From contig QAKE01000058.1 of the NCBI GenBank assembly GCA_003343995.1, positions 9,296 through 73,295 of the forward strand: a DNA stretch of 64,000 nucleotides, read 5' to 3'. A program made the translations under genes and the position numbers. Shown here in pieces: positions 1 to 8,452 of the stretch. Position 1 is the first letter of the stretch, and the number at the start of each line of letters is the position of its first letter. The stretch is from Bacillota bacterium (GTDB lineage: Bacteria > Bacillota > Clostridia > Christensenellales > Borkfalkiaceae). The notes under the pieces are model-generated. The model saw only the letters and a program-made list of their open reading frames with translations, ran no database searches and had not been told where the DNA came from.

Positions 1-2
1 TG

Positions 3-170
3 AAAGCCTATCGTAAGGACGTTTTGGCAAAGTGCTACGGCGGCGATATCACGCGGAAAAAGAAACTCCTCGAAAAGCAGAAGGAAGGGAAAAAGCGCAT
101 GCGCACCTTTGGCAGCGTGGAAATCCCCAGCGAGGCGTTTATCACCATATTGAAAACCGACGACGACTGA
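3..170 (+). CDS. lepA: Elongation factor 4 (LepA), C-terminal end
   Basis: Only the last 55 codons are in the window; the gene runs in from the left edge. The visible end reads KAYRKDVLAKCYGGDITRKK, then KLLEKQKEGKKRMRTFGSV and a short tail, which is the highly conserved C-terminal domain of LepA (EF4), a ribosome-bound GTPase that back-translocates stalled ribosomes. The GTPase domain itself is outside the window. In many Firmicutes lepA lies directly upstream of hemW, and here hemW follows after one short gene, which supports the call. The stop codon TGA is 7 bases before the next start. Confidence 0.95.
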   Translation, partial: KAYRKDVLAKCYGGDITRKKKLLEKQKEGKKRMRTFGSVEIPSEAFITILKTDDD

Positions 171-177
171 GGCGGGT

Positions 178-486
178 ATGCAGGGATTTTTTCAGGAAGT
201 TTATAAAATCGTCAAACAGATTCCCGAAGGCAAGGTGGCAACCTACGGACAGATCGCCGTGCTTTGCGGCAATCCGCGCTGTTCGCGCGCCGTGGGCTAC
301 GCGCTTCACGTCAATCCCGAACCGATCGTCATTCCCTGCCATAGGGTGGTCAATCGGGAAGGCAGGCTCGCGCCGGCGTTCGCCTTCGGCGGCGAGGACG
401 TGCAAAAATCGCTGTTGGAAAGAGAGGGCGTGCCCGTGCGCGAGGACGGCACGGTGGATTTATCGCGCTATCTTTGGAGGAAGTGA
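178..486 (+). CDS. Small MGMT-family methyltransferase-like protein
   Basis: This is a 102-residue protein made only of the C-terminal DNA-binding/active-site domain of O6-alkylguanine-DNA alkyltransferases. It has the motif IPCHRVVN with the acceptor cysteine at residue 54, and GKVATYGQIA near residue 19. Because the cysteine is kept (alkyltransferase-like proteins have Trp in this place), real alkyl transfer is possible, but the N-terminal domain of full-length Ogt is absent. Such short MGMT proteins are common in Clostridia. It sits 7 bp after lepA, and its TGA stop overlaps the hemW ATG by one base, so the three genes are probably one operon. Confidence 0.88.
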   Translation: MQGFFQEVYKIVKQIPEGKVATYGQIAVLCGNPRCSRAVGYALHVNPEPIVIPCHRVVNREGRLAPAFAFGGEDVQKSLLEREGVPVREDGTVDLSRYLWRK

Positions 487-1610
487 TGGCAGGCATTTAT
501 ATACACATTCCGTTTTGCAAACAGAAATGCACCTATTGCGATTTCGCGTCCTTTCCCAAGGAAATCGGGCGGCAGGAATCGTATTTCGCCTGTTTATACC
601 GTGAAATGAAGGGGCGGGGCGAACAGCTGAAAGACCGTTCGTTCGATACCGTCTATTTCGGTGGCGGCACGCCGTCCGTCGCCGAACCGCAATACATCGC
701 CGCCGCGCTCAAGCAGGCGCGCAATTGTTTCAACCTCTCGGCGGACGCGGAAATCACCCTCGAAATCAATCCCGCCACCATCGACGAAAAAAAATACGAA
801 ATTTATAAAAAGGCGGGGATAAACCGTTACAGCATCGGCTTGCAGACGGGGTACGACGCGGAATTGAAGCGGCTGAACCGCATCCACACCGCAAAGGATT
901 TCCTCCTCGCCTGCAATCTGTTGAAGGGCGAGCGCAAGAGCGCCGACGTTTTGCTCGGCTTGCACGATCAGACGGAAGAACAGCTTTTGAAAACCATCGA
1001 TCTCGCGCTGGCGGGGGAAGTGGAGCACGTTTCCATGTACGCGCTCACGCCCGAAGTGGGAACGCCGATTTACACCGACTATCTCAACGGCGAACTTCCC
1101 GACGGCGACGAAACCGCCGATCTTTACGACGCGGGGCGAAAATACCTTCGGGAAAGAGGATTTTTCCGTTACGAAGTATCGAATTTTGCGAAAAAGGGCT
1201 GCGAATCCCGCCATAATTACAACTATTGGAAGCGCGGGGAATACATCGGGCTCGGCGTTTCGGCAAGCTCGTTCATCGCGGAGCGGCGGTTCACCAACGC
1301 CTTTACTTTGGACGAATACATGAACGCCGTCATCTTGAATAAGTTTCCCGAAATTTCCTCCGAGCAGATCGATCCGGCGGGCGCGAAGTTTGAAACGATC
1401 ATGCTCGCGCTGCGCACGGAAAAGGGGCTGAATATCGCGGAGTTCAACGCGAAAACCGGCGGGGATTTTTTCAAGGATTACGCCGCCGCCCTCGAAACGC
1501 AGAAAAAATACCTTCATGTTTCGCCGCAAAACGTGCGCATTAAGGAAGAATACATGTACGTGCAAAATCAAATCATCTTGTCGTTTATGGAAATAAGCGA
1601 CAAATTCTGA
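486..1610 (+). CDS. hemW: Radical SAM heme chaperone HemW
   Basis: This 374-residue radical SAM protein starts MAGIYIHIPFCKQKCTYCDF, giving the CxxxCxxC cluster motif near residues 11-18. The residue after the third Cys is Asp, as in HemW, whereas coproporphyrinogen dehydrogenase HemN has a fourth cysteine. It also has YFGGGTPS and the EINPATI stretch of the family. HemW is known to bind and deliver heme rather than oxidise coproporphyrinogen. I chose ATG 486 over the upstream TTG at 474 because GGAGG lies at 476-480. It overlaps the MGMT-like gene by one base, and the lepA-hemW neighbourhood is typical of Firmicutes. Confidence 0.93.
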   Translation: MAGIYIHIPFCKQKCTYCDFASFPKEIGRQESYFACLYREMKGRGEQLKDRSFDTVYFGGGTPSVAEPQYIAAALKQARNCFNLSADAEITLEINPATIDEKKYEIYKKAGINRYSIGLQTGYDAELKRLNRIHTAKDFLLACNLLKGERKSADVLLGLHDQTEEQLLKTIDLALAGEVEHVSMYALTPEVGTPIYTDYLNGELPDGDETADLYDAGRKYLRERGFFRYEVSNFAKKGCESRHNYNYWKRGEYIGLGVSASSFIAERRFTNAFTLDEYMNAVILNKFPEISSEQIDPAGAKFETIMLALRTEKGLNIAEFNAKTGGDFFKDYAAALETQKKYLHVSPQNVRIKEEYMYVQNQIILSFMEISDKF

Positions 1611-1642
1611 TAAAAAAGGATAAAAAGAAAGAGAAAAAACAA

Positions 1643-1669
1643 TTCGATCGGTGTTACAATCTTTATACT
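1643..1669 (+). promoter_or_regulatory. Possible Spo0A-type promoter of spoIIGA-sigE
   Basis: TTCGATC at 1643-1649 matches 5 of 7 bases of the reverse Spo0A box (TTCGACA), and TATACT at 1664-1669 could be a -10 element. No good -35 hexamer is present, as at the known Spo0A-activated spoIIG promoter. This rests on family knowledge plus a weak match. Confidence 0.3.
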
Positions 1670-1700
1670 ATTTCGCGGGCCGCGGAAAACGGCGGGCGGG

Positions 1701-2516
1701 GTGAAGTGCGTGGCAGTCTATATCGAATACGTTTTGCTGGATAATATCATCATCGATTATTTGCTGCTGAAATACACTTTTAAACTCGTAAGGGGAAAAA
1801 GCGGATTTTGGCGGCTTTTATTTTGCGCTTTTTTAGGCGCGGCGTTCGCGGCGGTTCTTCCGCTCGTGCCTATGCCGCTTTGGGCGTCCGTTCCCGTAAA
1901 GGTGTTTTTTTCCGCCGCGCTGGTGTGGGCGGCGGGCAGATACGCCACGAAAAAAAGTTATTTCCTATCCTTTGCGGTATTCAATTTATACACCTTCCTG
2001 CTGGGCGGTTCGGTCACGGGCATTTTCAATCTCTTCCGGCTGCCGCTGGATAAAGAATACTCCGTCGGGCTGGTGATTCTGGCGGCGTATCTTTCGGTAA
2101 AACTCATGCATCGGGGCGTAACCGCGCTTTACAGGCGGAAGAATATCTACGCTTACGTGAGCGATTGCGAGGTGACTTTAAACGGGCAGACGGTGCGCGT
2201 AAAGGGCTTTTTGGATACGGGCAACCGGTTGTACGACAAGGAAACCGACGCGCCCGTGGTCATTTGCAGTAAAAACGTCGCCTTTCGGCTGAGCGACAAT
2301 TTCAAAAATAAACTCGGCGGAAAAAAACTGAAAATCGCCACCGCCATCGGCGTGGACGAAATTACCGTTTTCAAAATCGATCGTTTAAAGATATATAACG
2401 GGGACAAGGCGAATATATTTGATAATGTACTGCTCGGCGTGGCGCGCGCCGCGTTTCGGGAAGGCGGATACGATTTGATTATACATAGCGAAATGATCGG
2501 AGGTTCATCATGTTAA
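1701..2516 (+). CDS. spoIIGA: Sigma-E processing peptidase SpoIIGA
   Basis: This is the membrane aspartic protease that cuts pro-sigma-E in the mother cell after a signal from the forespore. Residues 1-150 hold about five hydrophobic segments. The soluble C-terminal half carries the aspartic protease motif KGFLDTGNRLYD with the catalytic Asp at residue 172. Length (271 aa) fits the family. The start is uncertain: GTG 1701 gives MKCVAVYIEY, while the next GTG at 1710 gives a beginning closer to other SpoIIGA proteins. Neither has a perfect ribosome-binding site. The end overlaps sigE by 7 bp, the usual coupled arrangement of the spoIIG operon. Confidence 0.93.
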   Translation: MKCVAVYIEYVLLDNIIIDYLLLKYTFKLVRGKSGFWRLLFCAFLGAAFAAVLPLVPMPLWASVPVKVFFSAALVWAAGRYATKKSYFLSFAVFNLYTFLLGGSVTGIFNLFRLPLDKEYSVGLVILAAYLSVKLMHRGVTALYRRKNIYAYVSDCEVTLNGQTVRVKGFLDTGNRLYDKETDAPVVICSKNVAFRLSDNFKNKLGGKKLKIATAIGVDEITVFKIDRLKIYNGDKANIFDNVLLGVARAAFREGGYDLIIHSEMIGGSSC

Positions 2517-3220
2517 GCGGATTGTTTGCAAAGCTGAAAAAGTTAATCGGAGAGCTGGATTTAAGCGAAAATATTCTCTACTACATCGGCACGAACGAGG
2601 CGTTGCCCTCGCCTTTGGAGCAGGCGGAGGAAACGAGTCTGGTGGAGCGCATGGACGCGGGGGACGAAAGCGTGAAGGGGGAACTCATCGAGCACAACCT
2701 GCGCCTCGTCGTATACATCGCGCGGCGGTTCGACAATTCCGGCGTAGATCTCGACGATCTGATTTCCGTCGGCACGATCGGGCTGATCAAAGCGGTCAAT
2801 TCCTTTAATTCGGACAAGAATATCAAGCTGGCGACCTATGCCTCCCGATGCATCGAAAACGAAATTTTAATGCATTTGAGAAAGACCGTGCGATTGAAAA
2901 GCGAGGTTTCCTTCGACGAGCCGCTCAACACCGATTGGGAGGGCAACGAGCTGCTGCTTTCCGACATTATGGGCACCGATTGCGACGTGGTGTATAAAAA
3001 AATCGAAAGCGGGGTGGAAAACGAGCTTTTAAAAGAGGCGCTCTTAAAGCTGAACAACCGCGAACGGGAGATCATGTGCTTGAGATACGGTTTGGACGGC
3101 GAAAACGAAAAAACGCAGAAGGAGGTTGCCGACATGCTCGGCATATCGCAAAGCTACATATCGCGTTTGGAAAAGAAAATCATCGGCAGATTGAAAAAGG
3201 AATTTGCCAAAATGGTATAA
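2510..3220 (+). CDS. sigE: RNA polymerase sporulation sigma factor SigE
   Basis: This is a 236-residue sigma-70 family protein, the early mother-cell sigma factor. It has a short pro-sequence (residues 1 to about 30) before ALPSPLEQ, region 2 (HNLRLVVYIARRFDNSG, LISVGTIGLIKAVNSF, KLATYASRCIENEILMHLR) and region 4 (LKLNNREREIMCLRYGLDG, then the helix-turn-helix KEVADMLGISQSYISRLEK). Partner spoIIGA is directly upstream and overlapping. In most spore-formers sigG follows at once; here a strong terminator and two carbohydrate genes intervene. Confidence 0.97.
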   Translation: MLSGLFAKLKKLIGELDLSENILYYIGTNEALPSPLEQAEETSLVERMDAGDESVKGELIEHNLRLVVYIARRFDNSGVDLDDLISVGTIGLIKAVNSFNSDKNIKLATYASRCIENEILMHLRKTVRLKSEVSFDEPLNTDWEGNELLLSDIMGTDCDVVYKKIESGVENELLKEALLKLNNREREIMCLRYGLDGENEKTQKEVADMLGISQSYISRLEKKIIGRLKKEFAKMV

Positions 3221-3223
3221 AAA

Positions 3224-3262
3224 AAGCGCCGCCGTCATCGTTTTGCCGGCGGCGCTTTTTTT
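3224..3262 (+). terminator. Rho-independent terminator after sigE
   Basis: An 11-bp GC-rich stem (AAGCGCCGCCG, 3224-3234, with CGGCGGCGCTT, 3247-3257) is followed by a run of T residues to 3262. Confidence 0.92.
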
Positions 3263-3296
3263 ATTTTCAAATCTTATTTTTTTATAAAATTGCAGA

Positions 3297-3325
3297 TTGA
3301 CAAAAACGCCGTTATCCCTTATAAT
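3297..3325 (+). promoter_or_regulatory. Consensus sigma-A promoter of the beta-galactosidase gene
   Basis: TTGACA at 3297-3302 and TATAAT at 3320-3325, both perfect hexamers, are separated by exactly 17 bp. It lies right after the sigE terminator, so the following genes form a separate, strongly transcribed unit. Confidence 0.9.
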
Positions 3326-3367
3326 GATAGTAGCATTGCATGTAATTCATGCGAAAAGGAAGAACCC

Positions 3368-5926
3368 ATGAAAGAATATCAAAGTTTACAAAGAATCGGC
3401 ACGGAAAAACATAGGAGTTATTACGTTCCCTTTGCGAAGGGCGATAAGATAACGCTGAAAAACGGCATCGTGAACAGGGAGAAAAGTTCGCGGTTTCTTT
3501 CGCTCGACGGCGTTTGGGCGATCAAGGAACATTCTTCTCCCGACGGCGTGGACGTCGGGGAGGAGCTTACGGAAAAAATTCCCGTGCCCGCCTGCGTGCA
3601 GGCGCACGGATACGACAAAATCCAATATATCAACGTCAATTATCCCATTCCGTTTTTTCCGCCGTACGTGCCGAAGGAAAATCCCTGCTGGCATTACCGC
3701 AGAAATTTCGGGCTTCGCCTCGAGGCGGGAGAGAAATATTACCTCAATTTCGAGGGGGTGGACAGCGCCTTTTATCTGTACGTAAACGGCGTTTTTAAGG
3801 GGTATTCCCAAATTTCCCACGCCACAAGCGAGTTCGACGTAACCGAGCTGTTGAAGGACGGCGAAAACGTCATCGACGTGCTCGTGCTCAAATGGTGCGC
3901 TTCCACCTATCTCGAAGATCAGGACAAGTTCCGTTTTTCGGGAATTTTCAGAAGCGTTTATCTCCTGAAGCGCCCCGAAAAACACATCGTCGATTATAAG
4001 TTTTTCACCACTTCCGACGACTGCATGAGCTCCTTTACCTTCGTCAACGAAAGCGACGTGGCGATCGAAATCGAGTTCATGGGGCAAAGCGCGACGGTAA
4101 AAAGCCGCCAGAAAGCGGAGCTGTTTGCCAAGAATCCCGAAAAATGGACGTCGGAACGTCCGTATCTGTACGATTTAACGCTCTCCTGCAACGGCGAAAT
4201 CATTCCCGAAAAGGTAGGCTTTATCGAGCCGCGCGTCGAAAACGGCGTGTTTTTGCTGAACGGCGAACACGTAAAGCTCAAGGGCGTGAACCGCCACGAT
4301 TTCAACTGCGAAACGCTGGCGACGGTATCGCTCGACGATATGGCGAAGGATATCCGCCTGATGAAGGAGCTCAACGTCAACGCCGTGCGCACGTCGCACT
4401 ATCCCAACGCGCCGGAATTTTATCAGCTTTGCGACGCGATGGGGCTTTACGTCGTCGCGGAGGCGGATTTGGAAACGCACGGGGCGTGTCAGTCCGCCGG
4501 CGATTACGAAATTAAACGCTGGGCGGCGATGGCGGACGATATGTTCTGGTCGGACGGCATTTTGGACAGGGAAATCGCCTGCGTGGAGAGGGAAAAGAAC
4601 CGCCCCTCCGTCGTGATGTGGTCGCTGGGCAACGAGGCGAGTTACGGCAAAGCCTTCTTTGCGGGGGCGAAGTACATCAAAAAACGCGATTCCCGCCCCG
4701 TCCATTACGAAGGTCTGCAAAACACCTACTGCAAGTATTATTATACGAAATTGGTGGACGTCATCGGCATGATGTATCCGACAATCGACATGATTAAGAA
4801 AAAATTTCTGGAAAACGAACGGGAAACGCGTCCGCTTTTGCTCACGGAATACACGCACGCCATGGGCAACAGCAACGGCGACATTGCGGAATACTGGAAG
4901 ATCATCGATTCCTCGCCGCGCATTATCGGCGGGTTCGTGTGGGAATGGGCGGACCACGCCGTCAAAACGAAAAAGGGATTTTTATACGGCGGCGATTTCG
5001 GCGAAAGGGAGCATGACGGCAACTTCTGCGTGGACGGGCTCGTCACGCCCGACAGAAAGCTGAAGTCCGGCGCGCTGGAAATGAAAGCCGTTTACGGCGG
5101 CGTGCGCGAAAGCGAAAATACGGCGGATATTCCCGCTTACCGTCCCGACGGCAGAAAAATAACCGTCGGGGTGAACGAGCGCGGCGGAGCATTGGTTTTA
5201 TCGGAAGTCGGCGGGGAAAATATCGGCGCGGAGATAAAGCCGAACGTGCTCCGCGCATATATCGACAACGACGCCGCCGATATCCGCGCCGTCTGGAACA
5301 ATCTCGGCGTGGACAAGTGCGCGCCTTATTTCACCGAGGTGGAAAACACCGACGGCGGCGCGAAGATCAAGGGGGCGATGGTCGCCAACTGCCGCTTGCC
5401 GGTCGCTACCTTCGAGCTGGAGTATAAAGCGGAGGGAAACAGGCTGGAAATCGCGCTGGAATACGAAATCGCGGCGCACATTCCCAATCTGCCGCGCTTC
5501 GGGCTGGAATTTACCCTGCCGCAAAAATACGCCGCGTTCTCCTATGTGGGCTACGGCGAAAACGAAAGCTATATCGATAAACGCATGAGCTGCAAAAACG
5601 GCTTTTACGAAAGCGACGCGGAAAAAAATTTCACGCACTATATCATGCCGCAGGAAACGGGCAGCCATTACGGCACGACCTTTTTGAACGTGAAGGACCT
5701 CTTCGTTCTCACGGCGGAAAACCCCTTCAGTTTTTCCGTTTTGCCCTATACTACGCGGGAGCTTTTTTCGGCGAAACACGATTTCGAGCTCAAAAAGAGC
5801 GATAAAGTAAACGTGTGCGTCGATATCGCGCACCGCGGCATCGGTTCGCATTCCTGCGGGCCGCAGCTGGACGAAAAGTATGAAATACCGCGCAAGGGCA
5901 AAAACCGTTTCGTGTTTGAATTTTAA
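3368..5926 (+). CDS. lacZ: Beta-galactosidase, glycoside hydrolase family 2
   Basis: This 852-residue protein has the LacZ-type GH2 layout: N-terminal jelly-roll (residues about 40-220), Ig-like domain, TIM barrel (about 310-600) and a C-terminal beta-galactosidase small-chain domain. The GH2 signature NRHDFN and the acid/base motif SLGNEA (Glu at about 423) are visible. LLLTEYTHAMGNSNG holds the likely nucleophile Glu at about 494. It lacks a signal peptide, so it is cytoplasmic and cleaves beta-galactosides such as lactose after uptake. ATG 3368 is chosen because GGAAG precedes it; the upstream in-frame TTG lies inside the promoter. It shares a transcript with the next gene (gap 21 bp). Its place between sigE and sigG is unusual. 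Confidence 0.93.
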   Translation: MKEYQSLQRIGTEKHRSYYVPFAKGDKITLKNGIVNREKSSRFLSLDGVWAIKEHSSPDGVDVGEELTEKIPVPACVQAHGYDKIQYINVNYPIPFFPPYVPKENPCWHYRRNFGLRLEAGEKYYLNFEGVDSAFYLYVNGVFKGYSQISHATSEFDVTELLKDGENVIDVLVLKWCASTYLEDQDKFRFSGIFRSVYLLKRPEKHIVDYKFFTTSDDCMSSFTFVNESDVAIEIEFMGQSATVKSRQKAELFAKNPEKWTSERPYLYDLTLSCNGEIIPEKVGFIEPRVENGVFLLNGEHVKLKGVNRHDFNCETLATVSLDDMAKDIRLMKELNVNAVRTSHYPNAPEFYQLCDAMGLYVVAEADLETHGACQSAGDYEIKRWAAMADDMFWSDGILDREIACVEREKNRPSVVMWSLGNEASYGKAFFAGAKYIKKRDSRPVHYEGLQNTYCKYYYTKLVDVIGMMYPTIDMIKKKFLENERETRPLLLTEYTHAMGNSNGDIAEYWKIIDSSPRIIGGFVWEWADHAVKTKKGFLYGGDFGEREHDGNFCVDGLVTPDRKLKSGALEMKAVYGGVRESENTADIPAYRPDGRKITVGVNERGGALVLSEVGGENIGAEIKPNVLRAYIDNDAADIRAVWNNLGVDKCAPYFTEVENTDGGAKIKGAMVANCRLPVATFELEYKAEGNRLEIALEYEIAAHIPNLPRFGLEFTLPQKYAAFSYVGYGENESYIDKRMSCKNGFYESDAEKNFTHYIMPQETGSHYGTTFLNVKDLFVLTAENPFSFSVLPYTTRELFSAKHDFELKKSDKVNVCVDIAHRGIGSHSCGPQLDEKYEIPRKGKNRFVFEF

Positions 5927-5947
5927 CGGGCGCAAACAGGGGTGAAT

Positions 5948-7486
5948 ATGAAAAACATCGTCAACGTCATCAATTTCGTGCGGGGCATCGATACCCGCGT
6001 GACCAAGGAAAGCATGTTCGAGCTCACGAAAAAGGAATACGAGCTCGTCGCCGGCTACGGCTTTCACAATACATTTTTGCTGCAATACGACACGCTGCTC
6101 GACGAAAAATATATTTCGTTTTTCAAAAACCGTTCTTCCGTTACGGAAATCGGGTTGTGGCTGGAAGTCGTGCAGTCGCTTGCGGAGGCGGTCGGGCTGA
6201 AATGGCGCGGTCGGGAGGGCTTTCCCTTCGATTGGCACTGCCATTGCGGTATGCTGGTGGGGTATGCGCCCAAGGAGCGGGAAATGCTCCTCGACGAAGC
6301 GATGAATCGCTTTAAATCCGTTTACGGCGAATACCCGAAATCGGTGGGCAGCTGGCTTATCGACGCCCATTCTTTGAAATATTTGGCGGACAAGTATCAT
6401 ATAGACGCCTCCTGCAACTGCAAGGAACAGTGGGGAACGGATGGCTATACGCTTTGGGGCGGCTATTTCAATCAGGCGTACTATCCTTGCGAAAACAACA
6501 TGCTTTGTCCCGCGCAGAGCGCAAAGCAACAAATCGATGTGCCGGTATTCCGTATGCTGGGCAGCGATCCTATCGATCAATATGACGTGTTTTTAAGGGA
6601 AAACGCGCCCGACGTCATCACGATGGAACCGGGGTGCAAGGCGTTCGGCGGCGACGAGGGCGGACACGTTCCCGAATGGATAGACTGGTTTTTGAAGGAA
6701 ACCTTTTCCGGCAACGGCGTCAGCTTTCAGTACACGCAGACGGGGCAGGAAAATTCCTGTTTCACTTGGGAGCATATCGGTTTCGGGCTGAAATATCAGC
6801 TGGAGGAAATCAAAAAACTCGTCGACGCGGGCAAAGCCGACGTGATGACGCTCGGCGAAAGCGGGCGTTGGGTAAAGGAACATTACGCGTTTTCGCCGGT
6901 GTGCGCGCAGACCGCTTTCGGCGATTTCAGGGGCAAAGATCGCGGCAGCGTGTGGATCAACACCAAAAACTATCGGTTCAACGTGTTTTTGGACGGCGAC
7001 GCGTTCCGCATCCGCGATTTCTATCTCTTCAACGAGAATTATAAAGAACGCTACTTAAACGCGGTCTGCACGGCGAACGATGCCGCTTACGACAACCTCC
7101 CCGTTCTCGACGGGCTGAGAAATTCGACGAGGGAGCTTCTCGCGGGCGTTTATCCGTTCGCGGGGAAAACGCCCGTGCGCTTTTCCTCCTTTAACTATTC
7201 GGAATCGGAAACGGGCGCGCGCCTTGCCTTTGAAACGGAGCGCTTCGGAGAGATTGCCTTTGCCTTTACGGAAGGGGGAATTTGCTTGACCGTCGAAAAG
7301 GACGCCGCGGCGTTTAAGCTGAAAACCGTCACGGCAAAGCCGCTCGCCGCCGTCCGTTTCGCCGCGGAAAGGGAAATCGGTTTGGAATATAACGGTTTTT
7401 CTTATTCACTGCGTTTACAAAACGGCAAATTCGGCGATCATTACGAAATAACGCCGGAAAACGGAAGGATTTCCGTAAAATTTTAA
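5948..7486 (+). CDS. Unknown protein, likely polysaccharide-deacetylase-like or DUF3863-type barrel
   Basis: This 512-residue cytoplasmic protein has no signal peptide. The first 300 residues look like a (beta/alpha) barrel of the kind seen in deacetylase or alpha-mannosidase-like proteins: FPFDWHCHCGMLVGYAP near residue 95 with clustered His and Cys, GSWLIDAHSLKYLADKY, then an aromatic-rich stretch (GTDGYTLWGGYFNQAYY). The last 120 residues look all-beta. I think it belongs with the DUF3863/DUF3864 proteins, but that is from memory. ATG 5948 is chosen because AGGGGTG lies at 5938-5944. It follows the beta-galactosidase by 21 bp, suggesting a role in handling a galactose-containing glycan. 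Confidence 0.6.
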   Translation: MKNIVNVINFVRGIDTRVTKESMFELTKKEYELVAGYGFHNTFLLQYDTLLDEKYISFFKNRSSVTEIGLWLEVVQSLAEAVGLKWRGREGFPFDWHCHCGMLVGYAPKEREMLLDEAMNRFKSVYGEYPKSVGSWLIDAHSLKYLADKYHIDASCNCKEQWGTDGYTLWGGYFNQAYYPCENNMLCPAQSAKQQIDVPVFRMLGSDPIDQYDVFLRENAPDVITMEPGCKAFGGDEGGHVPEWIDWFLKETFSGNGVSFQYTQTGQENSCFTWEHIGFGLKYQLEEIKKLVDAGKADVMTLGESGRWVKEHYAFSPVCAQTAFGDFRGKDRGSVWINTKNYRFNVFLDGDAFRIRDFYLFNENYKERYLNAVCTANDAAYDNLPVLDGLRNSTRELLAGVYPFAGKTPVRFSSFNYSESETGARLAFETERFGEIAFAFTEGGICLTVEKDAAAFKLKTVTAKPLAAVRFAAEREIGLEYNGFSYSLRLQNGKFGDHYEITPENGRISVKF

Positions 7487-7492
7487 AATTTG

Positions 7493-7523
7493 GTATAAAA
7501 AGGAAAATATTGCGGATAATCAC
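7493..7523 (+). promoter_or_regulatory. Possible forespore (sigma-F/G type) promoter of sigG
   Basis: GTATA at 7493-7497, exactly 16 bp, then GGATAATCAC at 7514-7523. The B. subtilis sigma-F pattern is GYWTA, 16 bp, GGNRANAMTW. The -35 and spacing fit; the -10 fits only in its first half and A5. The position before sigG agrees with known forespore control of this gene. Confidence 0.45.
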
Positions 7524-7584
7524 TGCATAACCCCTTTTCGCCCGCAGGCTTTACATAGCGCGTTTTTGCGCGAAGGAGGCGAAA

Positions 7585-8358
7585 ATGAAAGGCAAGGTGG
7601 TTATCTGCGGCGTGAACACGTCGGTGCTGCCCCTCGTAAAAGAGGAGGACGGCGAGCGGCTGATGCGCGCGATCAAGGCGGGCGACGCCGCCGCGCGGGA
7701 GGAGTTCATCATCGGCAATATGCGGCTGGTGCTCTCCATCATCAAGCGTTTTTGGGCGAAAAAAGCCAATTCCGACGATATTTTTCAGGCGGGTTGTATC
7801 GGACTTATCAAATCCATCGATAATTTCGATCCCGAAATCGGGGTGAAATTTTCAACCTATGCCGTGCCGATGATCATCGGCGAAATCAAGCGCTTTTTGC
7901 GGGACGTCAACTCGCTGCGCATTTCGCGCAGTATCCGCGACACCGCGTATCAGGTGCTGAAAACCCGCGGGGAAATCGAACGCGAGGACGAGGAGGCGAC
8001 GCTGGAAAAGATCGCCGACAGAATGCACGTGGCGGTTTCCGACGTTTCCTACGCGCTGGACGCCATCTCCGATCCCGTTTCTCTATACGATCCCGTATTC
8101 AACAAGGCGGGCGACACGCTGATGATCATGGATCAGCTGGGCGACGAGCGCAATACCGACGAAAACTGGACGGAGCACGTCGCTTTGGAAACGGCGATGT
8201 CGCGGCTGGGCGATCGGGAAAAACGGATTTTGCGGCTGCGCTACTACGAAGGGAAAACGCAGACGGAAATTTCCGAAGAGGTGGGCATTTCGCAGGCGCA
8301 GGTTTCCCGTTTGGAAAAGAACGCGCTCAAATCCATCAAAAACTGCATCGATTATTAA
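7585..8358 (+). CDS. sigG: RNA polymerase sporulation sigma factor SigG
   Basis: This 257-residue sigma factor directs late forespore transcription. The N-terminus KGKVVICGVNTSVLPLVK is characteristic of SigG. Region 2 follows (MRLVLSIIKRFWAKKANSDD, IFQAGCIGLIKSIDNFDP, KFSTYAVPMIIGEIKRFLRD), then region 3 (SLRISRSIRDTAYQVLKTR) and region 4 with the HTH TEISEEVGISQAQVSRLEK. The start has a strong AAGGAGG site. It is preceded by a possible sigma-F-like promoter and followed by ymxH, whose family also neighbours sigG in other spore-formers. Confidence 0.96.
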   Translation: MKGKVVICGVNTSVLPLVKEEDGERLMRAIKAGDAAAREEFIIGNMRLVLSIIKRFWAKKANSDDIFQAGCIGLIKSIDNFDPEIGVKFSTYAVPMIIGEIKRFLRDVNSLRISRSIRDTAYQVLKTRGEIEREDEEATLEKIADRMHVAVSDVSYALDAISDPVSLYDPVFNKAGDTLMIMDQLGDERNTDENWTEHVALETAMSRLGDREKRILRLRYYEGKTQTEISEEVGISQAQVSRLEKNALKSIKNCIDY

Positions 8359-8364
8359 AAATGA

Positions 8365-8398
8365 AAAAGAAGGGCAAGCTGTCGTTTGTCCTTCTTTC
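8365..8398 (+). terminator. Probable terminator after sigG
   Basis: An AAGAAGGGCAA stem can pair with TTGTCCTTCTT through one G-T wobble, and the 3' side ends in a short T run. It would separate sigG from ymxH, though read-through is possible. Confidence 0.5.
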
Positions 8399-8452
8399 GC
8401 GTTCCTCGGCAAAATCCGTCATATATCGCGCGGCGGCGGCATAGGTTGAAAT

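Noticed and set aside
594..1571. Minus-strand frame opposite hemW
   Set aside because: Shadow of a real radical SAM gene, no motif and no start signal.
5198..6580. Open frame of 460 codons on the minus strand opposite the lacZ/barrel-gene junction
   Set aside because: Composition is typical of an antisense shadow and it crosses a gene junction; no ribosome-binding site.
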